Shown here: positions 1 to 6,052 of the stretch, piece after piece
Numbering within the stretch: position 1 is the stretch's first letter
Layout: each line of letters begins with the position of its first letter
Notes under the pieces: generated by a model
Seen by the model: the letters and a program-made list of their open reading frames with translations, nothing else
What the model was told of the DNA's origin: nothing
Databases searched by the model: none
Assembly: GCA_002315565.1 (NCBI GenBank)
Contig: DCHD01000048.1
Span: 1 to 14,447, forward strand
DNA length: 14,447 nt
Source: Solobacterium sp. UBA1761
GTDB taxonomy: Bacteria > Bacillota_I > Bacilli_A > Erysipelotrichales > Erysipelotrichaceae
Direction of reading: 5' to 3'
Program-made: the position numbers and the translations under genes

Positions 1-36
1 CATGCTGAATGTGTAACGGCACTTGTAAGGAAATAA
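1..36 (+). CDS. 3' end of an RlmD/TrmA-family RNA (uracil-5-) methyltransferase (partial)
   Basis: From base 1 the frame reads HAECVTALVRK and then TAA. This closely matches the extreme C-terminus of the complete RlmD-type methyltransferase later in the window, which ends EHVETVVSLVRK. In this family the C-terminal H-x-E segment carries the conserved glutamate thought to act as general base at the end of the SAM-dependent methyl transfer to uracil C5. Only 11 residues are visible, so the call rests on similarity to that tail. The MATE gene begins 13 bases later with its own ribosome binding site, so the two are probably co-transcribed. If correct, the genome has at least two RlmD-like paralogues within 3 kb. 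Confidence 0.6.
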   Translation, partial: HAECVTALVRK

Positions 37-49
37 AGGAAGTAAATAA

Positions 50-1381
50 GTGAAGTTAAAAATTGACAGCCATACAAAAGAAATACTGGCAATCGCAGCT
101 CCTGTTACTGCTCAGTCTCTTTTTAATACGCTCATGCATGCGGTTGACTCAAAAATGGTTTCATCTCTTGGCATATCCAGGATTGCTGCTGTATCATATA
201 CAAATTCACCAAGACTCTTTGTTTTTGCACTGTTTTTTGCCATGAATACAGTAATAACGATCCTTGTTTCAGAAAAACTTGGAAAAAATAAGAAAGAAGA
301 TGCCCTGAAAACGATAAAAACCGCACTGTTACTTGTCACAATCGTTTCATTGTTATTTGGCTTAATGACATATCTTTTCAGGAATGAGATAATGTCGCTT
401 TTTGTAAAAGAAGCACAAACACTTAAGGAATCAGCTCAATATTTTGGCATAGTTATGTTTTTTTCGGTGTTTACGCTTCTTAGCGCGGCTGTAAATGCTG
501 TAAACGTAGCCATCAAGAAGTCGGTATCGGTTCTGAATTCAAGTATTATGGCCAATATAATCAATATACTGTTTGACTATCTCTTGATAGATGGCCATCT
601 CGGACTACCGGCTTTTGGAGTAAAGGGTGCGGCTTTCGCAACCATTATTGGTCAGATTTTCGGGCTTATTGTGAGTTTGTATTATTTTGTATCGAATAAA
701 ACTTTTTCATTGAAAGATATGGTAAAAGTCAAAACGGAGTTTAAAGATAGTACAAAAGAGATATTCAGACTCTGGAAAAATGTCTGCCTTTCGGATATTT
801 CAGAAAGGGCAGGACTATTTATTCTTGCGATCATAAACGCGAAAGCCGGAACATTGGCCTACAGTGTATATACCATTGGCAACTACTATCTAAATGTGAA
901 TTTTGCAGTAGGCAAAGGTTTATCAACTTCTTCCTTAGCTTTAATCTCAAGAAACAGAGATAACAGAGAAGCCGTAAAGAACTACATCAGGTCATTAGTT
1001 AGAATCTATTTTTTCCTCACTGTACTATTTATTATTGTCTATCCTTTGAGTGGACTTAAAGTATTTACGCTTTATTCGGATAATGAACTGTTTGTCAATT
1101 TGGGCAGAAATTCAGTTTTGCTGATAGCATCAGTAACGCCTTTCCATATTATCTCAGTTGTGTCTATGGGAGTACTTAATTCTATAAAAGATAATCTATA
1201 TGTTTCAAAGGTAGCGCTTATTTCAATGCTGCTAGTAGAATGTACAGTAAGTTATATATTTGTAGTTCTGTTAGAAATGGGTGTGTATGGCATCTGGGTA
1301 GGCTGTATATCAATCTATCTTGTTGAATCAGTGTGCTATATATTAAGAATCAGGAAGAAATCGGTAGAATTGTTATTCTGA
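50..1381 (+). CDS. MATE family multidrug/metabolite efflux transporter
   Basis: Polytopic inner-membrane protein of 443 residues, the usual MATE length, with about twelve hydrophobic segments in two halves. The N-terminal half starts with the family-typical arrangement: a proline in TM1 (IAAPVTAQSLF), then a D-x-x-M-V-S-x-L-G stretch around residues 33-41 and IAAVS after it. MATE proteins expel cationic drugs or metabolites in exchange for Na+ or H+; the substrate here cannot be read from sequence. The start is GTG at position 50, chosen because AAAGGAAG lies 7 bases upstream and the protein then begins directly before TM1. It follows the tail of a methyltransferase gene by 13 bases and is closed by a strong terminator at 1401-1438. 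The neighbours suggest no dedicated partner. Membership in the MATE family is fairly secure; the transported compound is unknown. Confidence 0.88.
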   Translation: MKLKIDSHTKEILAIAAPVTAQSLFNTLMHAVDSKMVSSLGISRIAAVSYTNSPRLFVFALFFAMNTVITILVSEKLGKNKKEDALKTIKTALLLVTIVSLLFGLMTYLFRNEIMSLFVKEAQTLKESAQYFGIVMFFSVFTLLSAAVNAVNVAIKKSVSVLNSSIMANIINILFDYLLIDGHLGLPAFGVKGAAFATIIGQIFGLIVSLYYFVSNKTFSLKDMVKVKTEFKDSTKEIFRLWKNVCLSDISERAGLFILAIINAKAGTLAYSVYTIGNYYLNVNFAVGKGLSTSSLALISRNRDNREAVKNYIRSLVRIYFFLTVLFIIVYPLSGLKVFTLYSDNELFVNLGRNSVLLIASVTPFHIISVVSMGVLNSIKDNLYVSKVALISMLLVECTVSYIFVVLLEMGVYGIWVGCISIYLVESVCYILRIRKKSVELLF

Positions 1382-1400
1382 AAAAATTTACAGAATAGTG

Positions 1401-1438
1401 AAAAAAGACCTCATCTACTTAAGATAAAGGTCTTTTTT
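1401..1438 (+). terminator. Rho-independent terminator after the MATE gene
   Basis: A perfect 11-bp stem (AAAAAAGACCT at 1401-1411 paired with AGGTCTTTTTT at 1428-1438) with a 16-base loop. The distal arm ends in six T residues. It lies 19 bases after the MATE stop codon. Confidence 0.85.
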
Positions 1439-1455
1439 AAGCCTTTATATTGCGA

Positions 1456-1461
1456 TATAAT
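1456..1461 (+). promoter_or_regulatory. -10 element of the ald promoter
   Basis: A perfect TATAAT hexamer 26 bases before the ald start codon. With a 17-base spacer the -35 position falls on the T-run of the preceding terminator (TTTTTT at 1433-1438), a poor match to TTGACA, so the promoter may be weak or activator-dependent. An AAAAAAGGAA ribosome binding site follows at 1471-1480. Confidence 0.55.
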
Positions 1462-1487
1462 TTTTACATTAAAAAAGGAATACATAT

Positions 1488-2588
1488 ATGAGAATTGGAA
1501 CAACTAAAGAATTAAAGAATCACGAATATCGTGTAGGCTTAACTCCTGACAATGTGTTGAGCTATGTGTCAAATGGACACGAAGTCTATGTAGAAACCGG
1601 TGCTGGAATTGGTGCGGGATTTACTGACGAAGAATACATGAAGGCGGGAGCGACAATTCTCAAAACAAGTAAAGAAGTATTTGATAAATGCGAAATGATC
1701 TGCAAGGTCAAAGAACTTGAACATTCTGAATATGACCTTGTTCATGAAGGACAGATTCTTTATACTTACCTGCATCTTGCCAGCAACAGGCCGTTTGCTG
1801 AATGTCTGCTTGAAAAGGGTGTTAAAGCTGTTGCTTATGAAACAATCACTGACAGAAAAGGAAACCTGCCTTGTCTAAGACCAATGTCACAGATTGCCGG
1901 AAGACTTTCTATTCAGGAAGGTGCAAAATATCTTGAATCAGCCTTCGGTGGAAGAGGTATCTTGCTTGGTGGCGTACCAGGTGTAGAAAGAGGTAAGATC
2001 TGTATCGTCGGCGGCGGTACTGCCGGCTGTTATGCTGCAAAAGCTGCTGTAGGTCTTGATGCTGAAGTTACACTTCTTGACATTAATCTAGACAGATTAA
2101 GTTATCTTGACGATATCTTTGGTTCATCAATCAGAACACTTTATTCATCTGAAGCCAACATCAAGAAGGCATTAAGCGAAGCTGACTTGGTTATCGGATC
2201 AGTACTTATCCCAGGTGCTACTACTCCTCATCTGATCAAGAAGGAATATCTCAAACTGATGAAGAAGGGTGCAGTTATTGTTGATATCGCCATTGACCAG
2301 GGCGGTTGTGCTGAAACATCACATGAAACTACTCATGACAATCCAATCTTTATTGAAGAGGGAATTGTACATTACTGCGTTGGAAACATGCCAGGTGCTG
2401 TTCCTTATACTTCAACTGTTGCCTTAGCTAATGCAACATGCAGATATGGGCTGCTTATCGCCAATAACGGACTTGAAAAAGCCATTGAGATTGATCCGGG
2501 ACTTAAGAACGGTGTAAACATCTATAACCATGGCTGTGTTAATGCCAATGTCGCTAAATCACTTGGTTTAGAACTTAAAGAAATCTAA
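1488..2588 (+). CDS. ald: Alanine dehydrogenase (NAD+-dependent)
   Basis: Cytosolic enzyme that reversibly deaminates L-alanine to pyruvate and ammonia with NAD+. The 366-residue length fits the family (about 370). Visible landmarks are the N-terminal RIGTTKELKNHEYRVGLTP, Lys75 in CKVKE, His96 in YTYLHLA, the dinucleotide-binding loop GGGTAG at 175-180 with acidic Asp198 at the end of the second strand, and Asp270 in DIAIDQGG. These match the substrate-binding and catalytic Lys75, His96 and Asp270 known from characterised alanine dehydrogenases. The signature GNMPGAVPYTSTVALANAT is also present. The start is ATG at 1488 with AAAAAAGGAA 7 bases upstream. The gene has its own -10 and lies between two terminators, so it is probably a single-gene transcript used in alanine catabolism or redox balance. 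Confidence 0.97.
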   Translation: MRIGTTKELKNHEYRVGLTPDNVLSYVSNGHEVYVETGAGIGAGFTDEEYMKAGATILKTSKEVFDKCEMICKVKELEHSEYDLVHEGQILYTYLHLASNRPFAECLLEKGVKAVAYETITDRKGNLPCLRPMSQIAGRLSIQEGAKYLESAFGGRGILLGGVPGVERGKICIVGGGTAGCYAAKAAVGLDAEVTLLDINLDRLSYLDDIFGSSIRTLYSSEANIKKALSEADLVIGSVLIPGATTPHLIKKEYLKLMKKGAVIVDIAIDQGGCAETSHETTHDNPIFIEEGIVHYCVGNMPGAVPYTSTVALANATCRYGLLIANNGLEKAIEIDPGLKNGVNIYNHGCVNANVAKSLGLELKEI

Positions 2589-2612
2589 AGACTGCAATGC
2601 AGTCTTTTCTTA
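2587..2612 (+). terminator. Rho-independent terminator after ald
   Basis: AAAGACTGCA (2587-2596) and TGCAGTCTTT (2598-2607) form an inverted repeat with a one-base centre, so in practice about an 8-bp stem with a 5-base loop. A T-rich tail (TTTTCTTAT) follows. It begins within the ald stop codon. Confidence 0.75.
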
Positions 2613-2639
2613 TACGGGCAAGAATGAGAAAATATATAC

Positions 2640-3776
2640 ATGACAATTAAATGCAAGGTAAGTGAATATTGTGGTGGCTGTCAGTATCAGGGAATTGAAT
2701 ATGAGAAACAGCTTCAACTGAAACAGGAAGCCATTGAAAAGCTTCTTTCAAAATACGGCAAAGTCAATCCGATAATCGGCTGTAAGAATCCTCTTCATTA
2801 CCGTAATAAAGTTCAGGTTACTTTTGGCCTGGATGACAACAGAAAGGTGATATGCGGCAACTATGTGCCAAGTTCACATTTTATTGTCCCTGTTGATGAC
2901 TGCCTGATCTGTGATGAAAAGGCCAACGAAATAATAAACAGTGTAAAAAGACTTGTTATCAAGCATCATATCAACATCTTTGATGAACACACTTTAAGAG
3001 GCTGTTTAAGGCACATCCTGATCCGTTCTACATCACAGGATGAATATATGCTGGTACTGGTTACCGGCTCACCAACAATCAGAAACGGCGATTTATTCAT
3101 TAAGGATATACTGAAATACAACCCTTGTATTACTACTATTGTTCAGAATATCAATAACCGTCATACATCTATGATTCTCGGAGACAGAAACATCAACCTC
3201 TATGGTAAAGGCTATGTCTATGATACCCTATACGGACTGGAATTCAGGATAAGTGCTCAGAGTTTCTATCAGGTTAACAAGACACAGACTGAAGTGCTGT
3301 ACAAAACTGCCATTAAAGCTGCAGATCTTAATTCAGATGAAATACTGATGGATGCCTATTGTGGAACAGGTACAATCGGATTGGCCTGCGCATCCAGGTG
3401 CAAGTCTGTAATCGGTGTAGAAATCAACAGACAGGCTATAAGAGATGCTGTTTTCAATATGAAAAACAACCATATTGAAAATGCTGTATTCGTATCTGAT
3501 GATGCTGGAAGATATATGGAGAAATTCGCAAAAGAGAAGAGTCATATTGACTGCGTGATAATGGATCCTCCACGTACCGGATCTGACTATAAATTCATGT
3601 CTTCATTAGTTAAACTTTCTCCTAAGAAAGTAGTCTATGTTTCATGCGGACCGACTACATTAAAAGATGATTTAAGATATCTTACAAAGTATTATGACGT
3701 AAAGATGATACAGCCGGTAGATATGTTCCCATACACTGAACATGTTGAAACAGTTGTTTCACTTGTCAGGAAATAA
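2640..3776 (+). CDS. rlmD: 23S rRNA (uracil-C5)-methyltransferase, RlmD/RumA type
   Basis: SAM-dependent enzyme that makes 5-methyluridine in RNA. The 378-residue protein has an iron-sulphur motif at the N-terminus (Cys5, Cys11, Cys14 as C-x5-C-x2-C, plus Cys88 in DDCLIC), the SAM-binding loop DAYCGTGTIGLA at 238-249, MDPPRTG at 308-314, the catalytic Cys336 in YVSCGPTT and Glu370 in HVET near the C-terminus. It starts directly at the cluster motif, so the N-terminal TRAM domain of E. coli RumA is absent. SCGP replaces the more common SCNP. The start is ATG at 2640; upstream there is only a weak ribosome binding site, but the first cysteine is residue 5, so no later start is possible. It heads a compact operon running to about 5906. 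The exact target uridine cannot be told from sequence: in Gram-positives one enzyme may modify two 23S positions (RlmCD). Confidence 0.85.
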   Translation: MTIKCKVSEYCGGCQYQGIEYEKQLQLKQEAIEKLLSKYGKVNPIIGCKNPLHYRNKVQVTFGLDDNRKVICGNYVPSSHFIVPVDDCLICDEKANEIINSVKRLVIKHHINIFDEHTLRGCLRHILIRSTSQDEYMLVLVTGSPTIRNGDLFIKDILKYNPCITTIVQNINNRHTSMILGDRNINLYGKGYVYDTLYGLEFRISAQSFYQVNKTQTEVLYKTAIKAADLNSDEILMDAYCGTGTIGLACASRCKSVIGVEINRQAIRDAVFNMKNNHIENAVFVSDDAGRYMEKFAKEKSHIDCVIMDPPRTGSDYKFMSSLVKLSPKKVVYVSCGPTTLKDDLRYLTKYYDVKMIQPVDMFPYTEHVETVVSLVRK

Positions 3777-3779
3777 CAT

Positions 3780-4346
3780 ATGATTATTGAAACAGAAAGA
3801 CTTATTTTAAGACCTTTTATAAAAGAAGATTACGAAGATGTTTTTGAATACCTTCATGAGCCTTCTGTACACTGTTTTGAATGCATGAGACTCAATACGA
3901 TTTCAGATGCAGAAAAGGAAGTTGCTTCAAGAGTTAATGAAACTGAATATTATTTTGCGATTGTACTTAAAGAAAACAATAAAGTCATAGGGGAGATTGA
4001 CGCCTTCCCGGAAGCTTCAGATTCACATTCAGAAAACAATGTAATAAAAGATGTGTTTTCACCATGCTGGATGCTGAATAAAGATTATCAGCACAAAGGA
4101 TATGCCTATGAGGCTGCGTATGCTTTCTTTAATTATCTCTTTGAAAGTAAAGGTGCAAGAAGAATATATGCGTATACAGAAGACTATAACACTGCATCTA
4201 AGAAGCTCTGTGAAAAACTTGGTATGCGTAAGGAAGCTGAATATAAAGAATTTATTTCTTTTGTGAATAACGATGACGGTACACCTCTTTATGAAAATAC
4301 ATTAGAGTATGCTGTACTTAAAAAGGAATGGAACTGTCATGAGTAA
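3780..4346 (+). CDS. GNAT family N-acetyltransferase (RimJ/RimL-like)
   Basis: A 188-residue single-domain acetyltransferase. It opens with IETERLILRPF, typical of the RimJ/RimL branch that acetylates ribosomal-protein N-termini, other amino groups or drugs using acetyl-CoA. The acetyl-CoA pyrophosphate-binding loop is QHKGYAYEA at about 104-112, followed by helix NTASKKLCEKLGMR at 137-150, where GNATs show the N-x-x-S-x-x-x-x-E-K-x-G-F/M pattern. The ATG lies 3 bases after the rlmD stop, and AGGAA within the end of rlmD serves as ribosome binding site, so the two genes are translated from one message. The acceptor substrate is unknown. Placement beside an rRNA methyltransferase is compatible with a ribosomal protein target, but that is inference. 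Confidence 0.85.
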   Translation: MIIETERLILRPFIKEDYEDVFEYLHEPSVHCFECMRLNTISDAEKEVASRVNETEYYFAIVLKENNKVIGEIDAFPEASDSHSENNVIKDVFSPCWMLNKDYQHKGYAYEAAYAFFNYLFESKGARRIYAYTEDYNTASKKLCEKLGMRKEAEYKEFISFVNNDDGTPLYENTLEYAVLKKEWNCHE

Positions 4347-4545
4347 ATATTCTGTGCTGTGGAAATGGATAGAAAAAAACAGAGATGAAGATTTCACTCT
4401 TTCCTATGATGAAATAGAAAAGATTCTGGGCTTTGAGATTGATCATTCATTTCTGACATATAAGAAGGAACTTGTGGACTATGGTTTTGAAGTTTCAAAG
4501 ATTTCCATGAAAGATAAAACTGTGAGTTATAAAATATGCAGATGA
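4339..4545 (+). CDS. Small conserved hypothetical protein, 68 residues
   Basis: Protein of 68 residues, beginning MSKYSVLWKWI, with a central LSYDEIEKILGFEIDHSFL, then a YKKEL helix and a basic beta-like C-terminus (KISMKDKTVSYKI). I recognise the layout as a recurrent small Bacillota protein: a short K-Y-x-x-L-W opening, an L-S-x-x-E-I-E-x-I-x-G-F segment and a terminal T-V-x-Y/F strand. It may be related to DUF7662-type domains, but I cannot assign a function. ATG at 4339 is chosen over an upstream in-frame ATG at 4309 because AAAAGGA sits 11 bases before it and it overlaps the GNAT stop by 8 bases, the coupling expected inside this operon. There are no cysteines, membrane segments or signal peptide. 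It could bind nucleic acid or partner with the HD protein that follows; neither is shown. Confidence 0.7.
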   Translation: MSKYSVLWKWIEKNRDEDFTLSYDEIEKILGFEIDHSFLTYKKELVDYGFEVSKISMKDKTVSYKICR

Positions 4546-5510
4546 CAAAAATAAATTATGGTGAAATACCTGAATTTCTTTTACCGTTCCTTAAAACAGA
4601 GGAACTTTTAAGACTTGATGATATTGGAATGAACTGCGGTGTTGAGTATACTTCATTTCCGTTGTTTAAGTCGTTGAAGAAATATTCTCGTCTTGAACAT
4701 TCTTTGGGTTGTGCACTGATTGTCTATAAGTTTACTTTAGACAAAAAACAGAGTCTGGCGGCACTTTTTCATGACATAGCAACTCCCTGTTTTGCCCATT
4801 CGATTGACTTTATGAATGGTGATTATCTGAAACAGGAATCAACAGAAGGAAGAACTGAGGAAATCATCACTAACTCTAAAGAAATAAGAGCCTTACTTGA
4901 AAAAATGAATATCAGTATTGATGAAGTAACTGACTATCACAGATATCCTATTGCCGATAATGATGCACCACATCTTTCATCAGACAGACTTGAATATACA
5001 ATCGGCAATGCGCTTAATTATGGATTTGCAACAGATAATGAACTGCTTAAGATATACGAAGATCTTGAAGTGATGAAGAATGAAGAAGGCATTGATGAAC
5101 TTGGATTTAAGACATACAAAACAGCACAAAGATTTAAAAAACTTAGTCTGAAGTGTTCAAAAGTATATGTGTCTGATGAAGACAGGTATGCCATGGAACT
5201 GCTGGCAGAGCTTATGAAGGAAGCTGTTAAAGAAAGAATCATAACTTCAGAAGATCTCTACACAAAGGAAAGTCTTGTTATAAGTAAAATAGAAAACAGT
5301 GTACTTAAAAACAAATGGGATAAATATAAAGCACTGCATATGACTGTAAAAGAGGAAGATGAAAACGCCAGAATTATCAGGGCAAAGAAAAGATACATTG
5401 ATCCTCTTGTTAAGGATAAAGGAAGACTTAGTAAAATAAGTACAGAATACAGTAATGAACTCAATGAATTTCTTAACAGTTCATTTGATTATTATGTATC
5501 AGGGAGATAA
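4536..5510 (+). CDS. HD-domain metal-dependent phosphohydrolase
   Basis: A 324-residue cytosolic protein. The N-terminal half has the HD metal ligands in order: His55 in SRLEHSLG, His79-Asp80 in LFHDIATPCFAH and a later Asp150 in SSDRLEY. HD proteins cleave phosphomonoesters or phosphodiesters of nucleotides; the spacing resembles dNTPase/nucleotidase-like HD proteins, but the substrate is not readable. The C-terminal half is charged and helical with many Lys and Glu residues (the segment around 260-300), possibly RNA- or protein-binding. ATG at 4536 overlaps the previous gene by 10 bases. A second in-frame ATG at 4542 would give an ATGA overlap; I prefer 4536 because the GTGAG at 4522-4526 is at a better distance. 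It is part of the rlmD operon, separated from the next gene by 2 bases. Confidence 0.8.
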   Translation: MQMTKINYGEIPEFLLPFLKTEELLRLDDIGMNCGVEYTSFPLFKSLKKYSRLEHSLGCALIVYKFTLDKKQSLAALFHDIATPCFAHSIDFMNGDYLKQESTEGRTEEIITNSKEIRALLEKMNISIDEVTDYHRYPIADNDAPHLSSDRLEYTIGNALNYGFATDNELLKIYEDLEVMKNEEGIDELGFKTYKTAQRFKKLSLKCSKVYVSDEDRYAMELLAELMKEAVKERIITSEDLYTKESLVISKIENSVLKNKWDKYKALHMTVKEEDENARIIRAKKRYIDPLVKDKGRLSKISTEYSNELNEFLNSSFDYYVSGR

Positions 5511-5512
5511 CT

Positions 5513-5746
5513 ATGAGAGAACTTAAAATTAAAGGTATATACAGACATTTCAAAGGCAATATGTATCTTGTCGAAGATGTGGCAATTCATTCGGAAACGC
5601 AGGAAAAATACGTTGTATATCGTGCACTGTATGGCGAATATGGTCTTTTTGTCAGACCGCTTGATATGTTTCTTTCAGAAGTTGACCACAACAAGTATCC
5701 TGAGGTAAAGCAGAAATACCGCTTTGAACTTGTTAAAGGTGAATAA
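5513..5746 (+). CDS. DUF1653 domain protein
   Basis: A 77-residue protein that consists of one DUF1653 domain. Recognisable signatures are GIYRHFKGN near the N-terminus, AIHSETQEKYVVYRALYGE in the middle and GLFVRPLDMF after it. The domain is widespread in bacteria as a stand-alone small protein or fused to other domains, has a small beta-rich fold, and lacks an established biochemical role. The ATG is preceded by GGGAGATAA at good spacing and lies 2 bases after the HD gene stop. It ends TAATG with the following broken gene, so the operon continues into it. Confidence 0.9.
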   Translation: MRELKIKGIYRHFKGNMYLVEDVAIHSETQEKYVVYRALYGEYGLFVRPLDMFLSEVDHNKYPEVKQKYRFELVKGE

Positions 5747-5906
5747 TGCTGTATCAGTATGAATCTGTAATCGGCACCATTGAAGTTGAAGTCAATTACG
5801 GACTTGTTTATGGTGTACATTCTTTGGTGCAGGTCTTGAAAGAAAAAGAATCCTTCTTGAAACAGAAGGACACACTGTAACAGATGAAAAAGTAAAGGAC
5901 TTCTGA
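5746..5906 (+). pseudogene. Small conserved gene interrupted by a single-base frameshift
   Basis: ATG at 5746 overlaps the previous stop (TAATG), as expected for the next operon gene. The frame reads MLYQYESVIGTIEVEVNYG then LVYGVH, after which it becomes implausible (SLVQVLKEKE) and stops at 5880. Moving to the -1 frame at about 5818-5820 gives a protein-like continuation, FFGAGLERKRILLETEGHTV followed by TDEKVKDF, with a stop at 5904-5906. One missing base in the CATTCTTTGG stretch would restore a 53-54 residue protein. No slippery heptamer is visible there, so I read this as a frameshift mutation or a base-calling error rather than programmed frameshifting. I do not recognise the family. 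The N-terminal YESVIGTIEV is superficially like the start of O6-alkylguanine alkyltransferases, but the PCHR active site is absent. Confidence 0.6.
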
Positions 5907-5918
5907 CGAAGCCCTTTT
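5894..5918 (+). terminator. Probable terminator ending the rlmD operon
   Basis: AAAGGACTTC (5894-5903) and GAAGCCCTTT (5908-5917) pair as a 10-bp stem with one A/C mismatch and a TGAC loop that contains the stop of the frameshifted gene. The T-run is short (four T), so termination may be partial. Confidence 0.5.
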
Positions 5919-5965
5919 CACATAGATGATATGGGAGTAAGTAAGGTGTAGATATCTTCTATGTG
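5919..5965 (+). repeat. 14-bp inverted repeat upstream of the acyl-CoA synthetase promoter
   Basis: Left arm CACATAGATGATAT (5919-5932) pairs with right arm ATATCTTCTATGTG (5952-5965) at 13 of 14 positions, the exception being a T/T mismatch at 5927/5957. The loop is 19 bases. It has no T-run after it and lies about 55 bases upstream of the -10 of the next gene, so it fits an operator or upstream regulatory site better than a terminator. Confidence 0.55.
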
Positions 5966-5990
5966 TTATCTATACTATACAGTCGGATAA

Positions 5991-6025
5991 GTGAACTTTA
6001 TGTGAACGTATTTTTAAGGTATAAT
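5991..6025 (+). promoter_or_regulatory. Promoter of the acyl-CoA synthetase gene with an 11-bp direct repeat
   Basis: A perfect TATAAT lies at 6020-6025, 27 bases before the ATG. The -35 position with a 17-base spacer (5997-6002, TTTATG) is weak. It is flanked by two GTGAAC copies at 5991-5996 and 6002-6007, 11 bp apart, i.e. on one helix face. That layout suits activator or repressor half-sites. The likely transcript start (near 6032) lies downstream of an in-frame ATG at 5963, which supports translation from 6053. Confidence 0.55.
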
Positions 6026-6052
6026 GAATTAGTCGCTATAGGGGGTTATTAC

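Noticed and set aside
4309..4338. Longer start for the 68-residue protein at ATG 4309
   Set aside because: It lies deep in the GNAT gene without a ribosome binding site. ATG 4339 has AAAAGGA upstream and the expected short overlap.
5790..5880. Programmed -1 frameshifting in the small gene after DUF1653
   Set aside because: The region shared by the two frames has no X-XXY-YYZ slippery heptamer. The A-rich run GAAAGAAAAAG lacks the needed phase, and the protein-like sequence joins earlier than that run.
5963..6052. N-terminal extension of the acyl-CoA synthetase starting at ATG 5963
   Set aside because: The TATAAT at 6020-6025 lies downstream of it, no ribosome binding site precedes it, and 6053 has AGGGGG at good spacing. 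The extra 30 residues look non-coding.
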